From an uncultured Eubacteriales bacterium (GTDB lineage: Bacteria; Bacillota; Clostridia; Oscillospirales; CAG-272), in contig CAJLCI010000026.1 in NCBI GenBank assembly GCA_905205065.1, positions 1 through 35,044 of the forward strand: DNA of 35,044 nt, given 5' to 3'. Shown piece by piece: positions 5,783-13,522 of this stretch. The stretch's first letter is position 1; the number at the start of each line of letters is the position of its first letter. The notes beneath the pieces are model-generated. The model had not been told where the DNA came from, did not search any database, and saw only the letters and a program-made list of their open reading frames with translations. Made by a program: the position numbers and the translations under genes.

Positions 5783-8023
5783 TTGAAAGCTATTATAATG
5801 GCAGGCGGCGAAGGAAAACGTCTTCGGCCAATAACAGAAAGAATTCCAAAACCGCTTGTCGAAGTAGGCGGAATTCCGATTATAGAGCATATTTTTAAGC
5901 TTCTTATAAAGCATAATATTTCCGAAGCGTGGATTACCACAAGGTATCTTGGCAATTTGATAGAGGAGCGTTTTGGAGACAGTTATTTTCTGGACGGTGA
6001 TAATTCGGCAAAGCTGTGCCTACGTTATTCGGCTGAAGACACTCCGCTCGGAACGGCAGGGGGTGTAAAAAAGGCGTTTGATTCTGCCGGTTTTGATTCG
6101 TCCTTTCTTGTTATCAGCGGCGATGCTATGACGGATATTGATTTATCAGCGGCAGAAGCATTTCATACACAGAATTCCGCTGATGTGACGATAATACTTT
6201 CATCTGCGTCAGATCCGAGAGAGTATGGAACTGTACTTTGCGGAAGTGACGGAAGGATCACAAGATTTATTGAAAAACCTGCGTGGCAGCAGGTACTGAC
6301 AGATACGGTTAATACCGGAATTTATATTATTAATCAGGAAGTTATGTCTTATATTCCTAAAGGAGTTTCTTTTGACTTCTCAAATGACCTGTTTCCTGTA
6401 CTTCTTCGCGGAGGAAAAAGACTAATGGGGTTTGAAACCGATTCACACTGGTGTGATATTGGTTCGATTCCGGATTATTACCGTGAAAACATGTATTATT
6501 CTGACGGAGAGAATGTTTTTTCCAAAACGGGAATCAGTGCCATATCCGATGGCGCTTCGATATCGGGCAGTATATTATACAGCGGTGTAAAAATAGGAGA
6601 AGGCAGCAGTATAAATAATTCTGTGATCTGTGAAAATACAGTTGCCGGAATGAATGTAACGGTCGGGGCGGGGAGTATCATTGGAGCCCAGTGCAGCCTC
6701 GGCGACGGTTCCTTTATTTTGCCGGGAACCCGGTTGCCGTCGGGAACGGTAATCGAGAAAAACAAAATTGTCGGCCGAGGTGTAAAACAGAACATTTCGT
6801 TTGTCTTTGATGAGGGTGGGCTTATAGGAACTGGTGAAATTTGTTCGTTTGCAGAACTTGGCAAATCAATCGGAAGTGCGTCGGGAACAGGGGCGCGAAT
6901 CGGAGTCATAAGCGGAAGATCATCCCGCGAGCATCTTTTAAAAGAAACGCTTATGTGCGGAATTGCAGCTGTTGGCTGCACTGCATTCGATTTTGGTGAC
7001 GGCAGTTCGTCCATGGCAGCCTTTGCCGGTGCGAGGCTCGGAATGACACTAATGGTGCATATTAAAGATATTAAGGAAAGTACTGTCTCTGGATGTCAGG
7101 ACAACGAAAAAATAAAGGTATCTTTTTTTGACGAGGACGGGCTGTATCCCTCAAGAGCGTTTGAGCGTGCTTTATTTGCTTCTCTTGAAGATAAAGTACA
7201 GGAGTCTTCGTTAGTGTCAGATATTGAAAGATGCGACGATCTTTCTCTTCTTTATCGGTCAGCACTGATTTCCAGTGCACGTGATGAGCTTAGGCTGACC
7301 GGAGAAAAGCACATTCAAAAGACTTCGGTTCACGTTGCCGGAAGCGAAGACACCGATATGCTTGGAATTGTTCTTGCTGAGCTTGGTTTTGACGTTACAG
7401 ACGAGAATGATTGTGATCTTATTGTGGAATATGAGGGACAGCAGGAGCTGTATATTACAGATAACCGCAACGGAAAGACAGAAAAAACAGACATGTGGCA
7501 TGTAACCGCGATTCTTGCACTTAACGGAATAAAGCACGGTAGTCTTCCGGATGCCGCTTTGCCGTATATTGCTCCTTTGTGCATAGAAAAGATTCTTGCC
7601 GACGGCAATGTTACTATTGCCAAATATCGTGATTGTCCGTCTGACCGCGAGGATGAGGCGGCACGAAAAAATTCCGGAAAAACACCATGGATATGTGACG
7701 CTGCTTTTGCCGCTGTAAGAATTTGCGCTGTTCTTGGGAGCGGCGTCCATCTTAAATCTTTGTCCGAAGAAATACCGGATTTTTATTATTCCGATACTCA
7801 TATTCCTGCCGACTGTACGGGAAAAATACGAATTATGAGAACTCTTGGAAAGCCGGAAGCCGAGGGCGTCATAATAAAAGGCGAAAAGGGAAGATGCGTC
7901 AGAATAATTCCTGACTGCGGCGATTCCGTCCGGGTAATTACAGACGCAGAGAGTACAGAGGCTGCGGAGGAATTGCTTTCATTTTCTGAACAAAAGATTA
8001 GAGAGATTATAAAAAATAAATAA
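5783..8023 (+). CDS. Sugar-1-phosphate nucleotidyltransferase fused to left-handed beta-helix and degenerate phosphohexomutase domain
   Basis: A 746-residue three-part protein. Residues 1-235 are a GDP-mannose/dTDP-glucose pyrophosphorylase-type domain with the signature MAGGEGKRLRPITERIPKPL, an ISGDAMTD metal/NDP site and EKP. Residues about 245-335 are a hexapeptide-repeat (left-handed beta-helix) region. Residues about 345-746 have the size and layout of a phosphoglucomutase/phosphomannomutase, but I cannot find the TASHNP phosphoserine loop, the DxDGDR metal loop or the GExSGH sugar-binding motif. The likely activity is NDP-sugar synthesis, with a non-catalytic or regulatory C-terminal domain. 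The start is TTG: GAAAGG ends at 5770, 12 nt upstream, and MKAIIMAGGEG is the family N-terminus. The nucleotide and sugar specificity cannot be read from the sequence. Confidence 0.85.
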   Translation: MKAIIMAGGEGKRLRPITERIPKPLVEVGGIPIIEHIFKLLIKHNISEAWITTRYLGNLIEERFGDSYFLDGDNSAKLCLRYSAEDTPLGTAGGVKKAFDSAGFDSSFLVISGDAMTDIDLSAAEAFHTQNSADVTIILSSASDPREYGTVLCGSDGRITRFIEKPAWQQVLTDTVNTGIYIINQEVMSYIPKGVSFDFSNDLFPVLLRGGKRLMGFETDSHWCDIGSIPDYYRENMYYSDGENVFSKTGISAISDGASISGSILYSGVKIGEGSSINNSVICENTVAGMNVTVGAGSIIGAQCSLGDGSFILPGTRLPSGTVIEKNKIVGRGVKQNISFVFDEGGLIGTGEICSFAELGKSIGSASGTGARIGVISGRSSREHLLKETLMCGIAAVGCTAFDFGDGSSSMAAFAGARLGMTLMVHIKDIKESTVSGCQDNEKIKVSFFDEDGLYPSRAFERALFASLEDKVQESSLVSDIERCDDLSLLYRSALISSARDELRLTGEKHIQKTSVHVAGSEDTDMLGIVLAELGFDVTDENDCDLIVEYEGQQELYITDNRNGKTEKTDMWHVTAILALNGIKHGSLPDAALPYIAPLCIEKILADGNVTIAKYRDCPSDREDEAARKNSGKTPWICDAAFAAVRICAVLGSGVHLKSLSEEIPDFYYSDTHIPADCTGKIRIMRTLGKPEAEGVIIKGEKGRCVRIIPDCGDSVRVITDAESTEAAEELLSFSEQKIREIIKNK

Positions 8024-8066
8024 TTAAAATTATGTAATTTATTTTATGTAAAATTTGCTTTAATTT

Positions 8067-8143
8067 AAATGAGCTTGCATTAATGCGTTAGTTTCCGAAA
8101 TATAAAAAGTTTTCGGACTCAGATTAACGCTGCAGGCTCATTT
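8067..8143. terminator. Long three-segment hairpin between convergent genes
   Basis: Three collinear helices form one rod: 8067-8079 with 8131-8143 (13 bp, one G-U), 8085-8090 with 8125-8130 (6 bp) and 8094-8100 with 8111-8117 (7 bp). The plus strand ends in a run of T (8141-8146). It lies between convergent genes ending at 8023 and 8258, so it may stop transcription from both sides. The structure is larger than a normal terminator. Confidence 0.6.
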
Positions 8144-8257
8144 TTTAAATTTTCAAACGACGATATAGTATTAGGCTTCAATATGCCGTTTTATTGTATA
8201 TAAAAATAATTTTCGATATCTTGCAAAGCTTTGGCTCATGGCAGACAAATCTGTCTA

Positions 8258-8908
8258 TCAGCCTGTAACTTCGGTAATTTCCATTTTCAAATGATTATAT
8301 TCCGATTCAGCTCCGCCCAGTTCGAGGGTATAGTCAAGAACTATAACGGCGTGTTTTTTACCGGAAACTAACTGAGGCACTGTGTTTATTACTTTGTGTG
8401 TTATGACTCCGATACCCATAGAACCTGCTTCTGTTTCATACGTGCACATGATTCTCGGCGTTTTGCTGTCGAAAACGAATGAAGTACCGAAGATTCCGGT
8501 TCTGTACATAATAATTCTGCCGGGCTCTTTTCTGTCAAAGGTCAATACTGTTTTACAGTTCATACCAAGCAGTCCGCTCTCATCATATGTAACATCGGTT
8601 CTGCCTTGACTATCATCGTGAAATAGGATTTCCCCGGCTGAGTTACTTTCTATAGTTTCTACGCAGTCCGGAAGCTTTGAGGCGAGATCGCTGAGAAATT
8701 CTTCAAGCTCTTTGCTTTCGTCCTCAGGGCGGTTATTTAACAATTCATGCTCAGAACGGCATAAAACCGTATCTATCCAGTTCTTATAGGATCGGCGGGT
8801 ATTGTCTGCCTTGTTTCGTTCTTCTAACTGGTCTTTAAAAATATTTTCAAACGCTAAATTGTAGATTTTGGATGTCGTTTTGACTCTGATTTGTTTTATT
8901 TCTTCCAT
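8258..8908 (-). CDS. DUF1934/YwiB-like beta-barrel protein with N-terminal extension
   Basis: 216 residues. The C-terminal 120 residues contain motifs of the DUF1934 (YwiB, lipocalin-like) family: TYDESGLLGM, a Met-Tyr-Arg-Thr-Gly strand, TYETEAGSMGIGVITHKV and a terminal LDYTLELGG strand followed by NHLKMEITE. The first 95 residues are a charged, helical extension not typical of YwiB. Function is unknown in the family; a small-ligand or protein-binding barrel is only an inference. ATG at 8908 is preceded by AAAGG 12 nt upstream. There is no signal peptide, so it should be cytoplasmic. Confidence 0.75.
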   Translation of the reverse strand: MEEIKQIRVKTTSKIYNLAFENIFKDQLEERNKADNTRRSYKNWIDTVLCRSEHELLNNRPEDESKELEEFLSDLASKLPDCVETIESNSAGEILFHDDSQGRTDVTYDESGLLGMNCKTVLTFDRKEPGRIIMYRTGIFGTSFVFDSKTPRIMCTYETEAGSMGIGVITHKVINTVPQLVSGKKHAVIVLDYTLELGGAESEYNHLKMEITEVTG

Positions 8909-9003
8909 TTTTAATTATATCCTTTATAAGGTTTATTTTCAAAAAAAGCGGCTGCATAAATCCGCAGAGTCAGGGAGAATATAAAGTATGGTTATCGGTA
9001 ATA

Positions 9004-9042
9004 ATCTAACTCAATAAATTTAAATCTAACTAATAAATTTAA
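9004..9042 (+). repeat. Two tandem copies of a ~20-bp AT-rich repeat
   Basis: AATCTAACT followed by AATAAATTTA occurs twice in succession (first copy with one extra C), ending 28 bp before the start of the small membrane protein gene. It may be a local duplication or a binding site. Confidence 0.5.
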
Positions 9043-9070
9043 ATGTTGAATATGAAAGGCACGGATAATT

Positions 9071-9289
9071 ATGGTAAAATTTTTCAAAGGTAAAGCCAAA
9101 TCGTTTTTTTTACTTATTTTTTCTTGTGTTCTTGTAGCCGCAATAACGGGGGTTTATGCTCTGGTATGCCGTCCTGAAGGAAATGCGCAAAAAGAACAGG
9201 CTGTTCATGACAGACAGGTAGTCAGAGAAAAGGAAACCGTTTATAATGCGGAGGAGACCGAAATTGCACCTCAGCTTCAGCTTCCCTGA
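9071..9289 (+). CDS. Small single-pass membrane or secreted protein
   Basis: 72 residues: a basic N-terminus (MVKFFKGKAK), a hydrophobic segment at about residues 11-32, then a charged, Glu/Gln-rich tail. This is either a signal-anchor protein with a short extracytoplasmic tail or a small secreted peptide; no clear signal peptidase site or lipobox is seen (the Cys in LVCRPEG sits after the hydrophobic stretch but lacks a good lipobox). GAAAGG ends 11 nt before the ATG. Not recognised; it lies between divergent and convergent neighbours without an operon partner. Confidence 0.55.
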   Translation: MVKFFKGKAKSFFLLIFSCVLVAAITGVYALVCRPEGNAQKEQAVHDRQVVREKETVYNAEETEIAPQLQLP

Positions 9290-9495
9290 GCGTCCGGCTG
9301 TGAGATCTTAACTTGCAGAATGAGTGGGACAGAAAACCTTATTAAAAGCGAAAAAGCTCGGATTTATACTGCTTTCATAATTAATGAGCAAGCGGCAATA
9401 TCAGATTCGGGATTTTACCATGCAAAACAAGTGTGCAAACAGTAAAACGGAATTTATGAATTTGGAGCTTTGGCTATACTTTTTTATTTTATTGT

Positions 9496-11922
9496 TTACG
9501 AACGTTTTTTTCTGTGTCTTTTGCGCCCCCGTTTAATTTCTGACGTTTGATTGTGATTTTTTCTTTTATAAAACTTTTTATTTTTCATGGATTTTTTTCT
9601 ATAATTGTATTTTAAATGATTTTTCTCTTTTGATACGGTATCTCCGTTATTAGTTCCTACCAGAGAAAATTCGAGTTTACGGTGAACTATATCAGCTGAA
9701 ATCAGTTTAACTCTGACTCTGTTTCCGAGACGAAAGACAGTTCTTCCGTCAGATAGTGTAAGCAGTTCTTCATTGTATACAAAATATCCGTTCATTCCTG
9801 AAACAGGAACAAGACCCTCGCATGTGTTGGGCAGCTCCACGAAAATGCCGAATGAGGTTACAGAGCTTACAATGCCGTCAAACTCTTCATTTATAAAACC
9901 GCTCATATATCTTACTTTATACAGTTCTTCAACAGCTCGTTCCGCTGAAATTGCCCGGAGTTCATTTTCATTTGATTTTTCCGCCGATTTACCGGCGAAA
10001 ATTTCGGCCTCTTTCAGTTCTTTTCCGGAAAGTTTGCCGTTAATCATTAGCTTAATAAAGCGGTGGACGGTAAGATCTGGATAACGTCTGATCGGGGATG
10101 TAAAGTGACAGTACATATCCGTAGACAGACCAAAATGCGGAGAACATTTGCTGTCATAACGGGCTTTCATAAGTGAACGAAGGAGTACGTATGACACAAC
10201 CGTTCCTATTTCTTTTTGAGCGGCTTCCTTTAATATTAACGAAATAGATTCGGGACTTACATTTTTTGCACCGAGTGCTGATACGTTAAGACCCAAATTA
10301 TGGGCAAAGACCGCAAAATTGTGAATTTTTTCAGGAGAAGGTTCTTCATGTATGCGGTAAACACAGGGTATTTTTTTTCGATTAAGGCAGCTTGCCACGG
10401 CGGTGTTGGCGCATAGCATGAACTGTTCAATCATTCTCTCGCCTATACCGCGCTCAAATACAGTAATACCTGTTGGATTTCCGTCCGCGTCGAGCAAAAT
10501 TGCCGCTTCCGATGTCTCAAGCTCAAGAGCTCCTCTTTCTTTGCTTTTTCTCTCAAGCAGCCGATATAGCTGAACGCAGTCATCTGCCATATTTCCGAGA
10601 ACTGCATATTTATCATAATAATCTGAGCTCGTACTCTTTTCGATGAAATCATTAAATTCGCTGTAAACTCCGCGAATTTTTGAATTTATTACACTTTCAC
10701 ACAGATCTGTGCCGATTATATTGCCGTTCGCATCAATTTTTATTATCGCAGAAACAGTCAGTCGGTCGGTTCCGGCAGTGAGCGAACAGATACCGTTTGA
10801 AATCGGACGCGGGAGCATAGGAATTACGCGGTCAGTTAGATAAATGCTTGTTCCGCGCGACAATGCTTCGCAGTCAAGCGGAGATTTAAATTTGATATAA
10901 TGAGAAACGTCCGCTATATGAACTCCGAGAATCCACCCGTCTCCGTCACGGTGTACATTTATAGCGTCGTCAAGATCCTTTGCGTCGGCCCCGTCGAGAG
11001 TAAAAATCATTTCACCGCGCAAGTCTTTTCTTCCTTCCAAGTCTCCGCCGGTATACTCATCCGAATTATCATAAATTATTCCACGGTCGGAAATTTCTCT
11101 TGCCTGCAAGAGAAGCGCGTCCGAAAATCCGCCTCCGTTTTCAGGCTTGATTCCGTATTCATACAGTATAGATGCATAAACAGCATCTGTGGTGCCGCTT
11201 TCTCCGAAAACCTCCGTGATAACGCCGGATGCGCAGCCGCTTTTGTCGGGGTAGCTTAAAAGCTTTACTTGTACGCTTGAGCCTATATGAGGCAGAGTTG
11301 AACCTCCGTCATCAAGAAGTACAAGAAAATTGTATATGCTTTTGTCCGGTCTTACGCAAAGTCCGGAGGAACAGCGGCTTTCCCGCTGAAGCGGTGGGAC
11401 AGGCTCAACAGTACCTGAAAGTTCGGTCAGTTCGTGGTCTATAATATGAACAATAATTCCTTCGCAGCTTTTGCCGCTTCCGGACCGCGATGATTTTATC
11501 TGCGCTGCGAGAACAGTATCTCCGTTTACCGCTCCGCAGGTGTTTTCGGAAGATATATATAAGTCTCCGTCTAAGCGTGATGAAAAGGTCTCTTCCGGTA
11601 CGACAAATCCGAAGCCTTTAGCATTTGCGCGAAAGATCCCGCGCAGATAAGGGGAATTCTCTGTTAAAGAGATTTTTCCTCGTTTCATCGATACGATTCT
11701 GCCCTTGTCTTCAAGCTCGTACATTGCGGTAATAAAATCTTCCCGACGGTCGGCAAGATTCATATTCTCAATAAGCTCCTCAGGTTTGCAGGGAATGTAA
11801 TCGCCGGATGAAAGCCAGTCAACGATTTGTTCGGAAAGTTCGGCTGTATTTTCAGTTTTTGGCGACTCTCGGAGAAGCTCGTCCGGAATTTCTTCCTGTT
11901 TTTTAATTTTATTATTTTTCAT
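9496..11922 (-). CDS. rnr: Ribonuclease R
   Basis: 3'-5' hydrolytic exoribonuclease that degrades structured RNA. 808 residues with the expected order: winged-helix domain (about 28-88), cold-shock domain with KGFGFVVPE (about 92-145), RNB catalytic domain starting near 300 with the metal motif DAKDLDDA at 313-320, S1 domain (about 680-755, GIFVELPNTCEGLVPVS) and a Lys/Arg-rich tail (756-808) of the kind used for RNA binding. The ATG overlaps the upstream M16 peptidase stop (ATGA), indicating translational coupling and co-transcription from the promoter at 13288-13316. No smpB or tmRNA gene, common rnr neighbours, is seen in the window. Confidence 0.96.
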   Translation of the reverse strand: MKNNKIKKQEEIPDELLRESPKTENTAELSEQIVDWLSSGDYIPCKPEELIENMNLADRREDFITAMYELEDKGRIVSMKRGKISLTENSPYLRGIFRANAKGFGFVVPEETFSSRLDGDLYISSENTCGAVNGDTVLAAQIKSSRSGSGKSCEGIIVHIIDHELTELSGTVEPVPPLQRESRCSSGLCVRPDKSIYNFLVLLDDGGSTLPHIGSSVQVKLLSYPDKSGCASGVITEVFGESGTTDAVYASILYEYGIKPENGGGFSDALLLQAREISDRGIIYDNSDEYTGGDLEGRKDLRGEMIFTLDGADAKDLDDAINVHRDGDGWILGVHIADVSHYIKFKSPLDCEALSRGTSIYLTDRVIPMLPRPISNGICSLTAGTDRLTVSAIIKIDANGNIIGTDLCESVINSKIRGVYSEFNDFIEKSTSSDYYDKYAVLGNMADDCVQLYRLLERKSKERGALELETSEAAILLDADGNPTGITVFERGIGERMIEQFMLCANTAVASCLNRKKIPCVYRIHEEPSPEKIHNFAVFAHNLGLNVSALGAKNVSPESISLILKEAAQKEIGTVVSYVLLRSLMKARYDSKCSPHFGLSTDMYCHFTSPIRRYPDLTVHRFIKLMINGKLSGKELKEAEIFAGKSAEKSNENELRAISAERAVEELYKVRYMSGFINEEFDGIVSSVTSFGIFVELPNTCEGLVPVSGMNGYFVYNEELLTLSDGRTVFRLGNRVRVKLISADIVHRKLEFSLVGTNNGDTVSKEKNHLKYNYRKKSMKNKKFYKRKNHNQTSEIKRGRKRHRKKRS

Positions 11923-13184
11923 TTTAATCCGCTCATAATTTGTCGTATTTTTTCTGTACTGATTTTTGATTTTTTTCCTTTTACGGCGACTGTGAGCCTT
12001 TCCGTTGTAAATATTTTTTGGGCAATTTGAGAAACCCGGGCCTTATCTGTGCTGAGATAAAGCCGTATACGTTCTTCAGTCGAGCATTCCGGATCTGCAA
12101 TATGACCGTAGTATGCTCTGTCCCAGTTGAGATTGTCCGCATCGTCGAGGAGCTGTTCACAGTTTCTTTTATATATAGCTTTGCAAGATTCAATGTCGAT
12201 GTTCGCGGTTTTAACCTTGTTAAAAATCTTGACAGTTTCAGAGAGGATCTCATCGATGTTTTGGTATTTTACATCAAATCCAACACGCAGATTTCCGATA
12301 TTGCAGTATTCTTCAAGAATAGGTGTATACGAATATATCAGCCCTCTTTTCTCGGTAAGTTCGCTGTAAAACAGACAGGAATCACCTCTGAAAAGCAAAT
12401 CGTAAAGTATGTTCAGCTCTGAGCTTGACGCCTCTTCTCTGAAAAAATCAAAGCATAGCTGCAATCGCGGACAGTCTCCGCTTTTTACTGTTATTGAAGG
12501 ACGTCTGTCTGCAAATCCTTCCGGGATGGGCGCGGTATTCAGCCGAATGGCGGCGGATTCTGTTATATCAGAGTTCGACAGTATATCTGCAACCGACTGA
12601 GCCGCTTTTAAATTTGTGTTTCCTGTGAGGTAGACGAACATGTCGCCTGAGGAAAAAAGCCATTTCCGGAAAATATTAAGCTTTCTTTTGGTGATTTTGT
12701 TCAGAATGGTTGGTGTACCGAGAACGGTTTGTGTCAGAGTCGTTTTTTTCCATATTTCCTGCTCTGCCGAATAACCCAAACTCGATTTGTCGTCTTCTTC
12801 GTATATCTCGGATTTTATTATGTTTCTTTCTGTTTCGATTTCTTTGGGAGTAAGACAGATTTCTTCGAAAATATGCCGGAATATTTCAAGCACAAAATCA
12901 AGCGATTCCGTCGAGAACACAAAATACAGATTCATAAATTCCTTGTATGTTACGGCATTGAATTCAACCGCGTTTCGGTCGAGAAGCTTGTATAACTTCA
13001 TTCCCATTAATTTGTTGATATTTCTGAAAATGACGTGTTCGAAAAAGTGTGTGATTCCGTTGTTTTCAGCGGTTTCATACATGGCTCCGCATTTTATATA
13101 TAAGCCGAGCTTTACGCTGTGCAGATGCTGATTGAATTCACAGAATACCGGTACGCCGTTTTGGCTTACAATTTTTTCTTCCAA
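11919..13184 (-). CDS. M16-family (insulinase/processing-peptidase-like) zinc peptidase
   Basis: 421 residues. The inverted zinc motif HFFEH is at residues 46-50. The downstream acidic helix with the third ligand lies at about 115-127 (ETERNIIKSEI). The C-terminal half has the family motif EKRGLIYSYTP. The size fits a bacterial M16B single-chain peptidase. No signal peptide, so cytoplasmic. The start is TTG at 13184: a GAGG Shine-Dalgarno lies 9 nt upstream and MEEKIVSQNGVPVF fits family N-termini. First gene of an operon with rnr, overlapping by 4 nt. Unlike many Firmicutes, where two M16 genes sit together, only one copy is seen here. The substrate is unknown. Confidence 0.87.
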   Translation of the reverse strand: MEEKIVSQNGVPVFCEFNQHLHSVKLGLYIKCGAMYETAENNGITHFFEHVIFRNINKLMGMKLYKLLDRNAVEFNAVTYKEFMNLYFVFSTESLDFVLEIFRHIFEEICLTPKEIETERNIIKSEIYEEDDKSSLGYSAEQEIWKKTTLTQTVLGTPTILNKITKRKLNIFRKWLFSSGDMFVYLTGNTNLKAAQSVADILSNSDITESAAIRLNTAPIPEGFADRRPSITVKSGDCPRLQLCFDFFREEASSSELNILYDLLFRGDSCLFYSELTEKRGLIYSYTPILEEYCNIGNLRVGFDVKYQNIDEILSETVKIFNKVKTANIDIESCKAIYKRNCEQLLDDADNLNWDRAYYGHIADPECSTEERIRLYLSTDKARVSQIAQKIFTTERLTVAVKGKKSKISTEKIRQIMSGLK

Positions 13185-13287
13185 ATTCTTTTCCTCATAT
13201 ATATTCGGTGCTGTGCAGGATTTTGTTTAAACCGCAGCCGCTCATTTTAAAAAGTTTATATAATATAACATGTACAATCCGGGAAAA

Positions 13288-13316
13288 ATTATAACATATA
13301 TCGTATAGTATGTCAA
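13288..13316 (-). promoter_or_regulatory. Consensus promoter for the M16 peptidase-rnr operon
   Basis: On the minus strand, TTGACA (complement of 13311-13316) and TATAAT (complement of 13288-13293) are separated by exactly 17 bp, about 100 nt upstream of the TTG start at 13184. Confidence 0.8.
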
Positions 13317-13365
13317 ACGGGAATAAAGATGTTTGCTTTTATACTGTAGATTTTATAGCGTAATT

Positions 13366-13395
13366 TTGTGTAGAGCCGGAAATAATGGATATAAT
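13366..13395 (+). promoter_or_regulatory. Weak candidate promoter for the glycan locus
   Basis: TATAAT at 13390-13395 has a poor -35 (TTGTGT, 13366-13371, 18-bp spacing), about 120 nt before the GH3 start. A weak -35 would be compatible with activator control, but no regulator gene is seen. Low support. Confidence 0.3.
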
Positions 13396-13476
13396 AATAC
13401 GTGAAATCGATTGGCAAATATTTTGAAATAAAAAAAACAGTATAGTTTTAGACTGATCGGACAAAATGAATTTATA

Positions 13477-13508
13477 GAAAAATAAACCACTTGAAAAATA
13501 AATCACTT
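13477..13508 (+). repeat. 16-bp tandem duplication before the GH3 start
   Basis: GAAAAATAAACCACTT (13477-13492) is followed directly by the same 16-mer with one change (13493-13508), ending 14 bp before the GH3 ATG and covering the region just upstream of its GGGAG ribosome-binding site. Confidence 0.55.
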
Positions 13509-13522
13509 GGGAGTGAGAAAAA

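Noticed and set aside
5783..8023. Long antisense ORFs within the nucleotidyltransferase gene (for example 7259-7801)
   Set aside because: These are frame shadows of a gene with clear domains, without SD or recognisable motifs.
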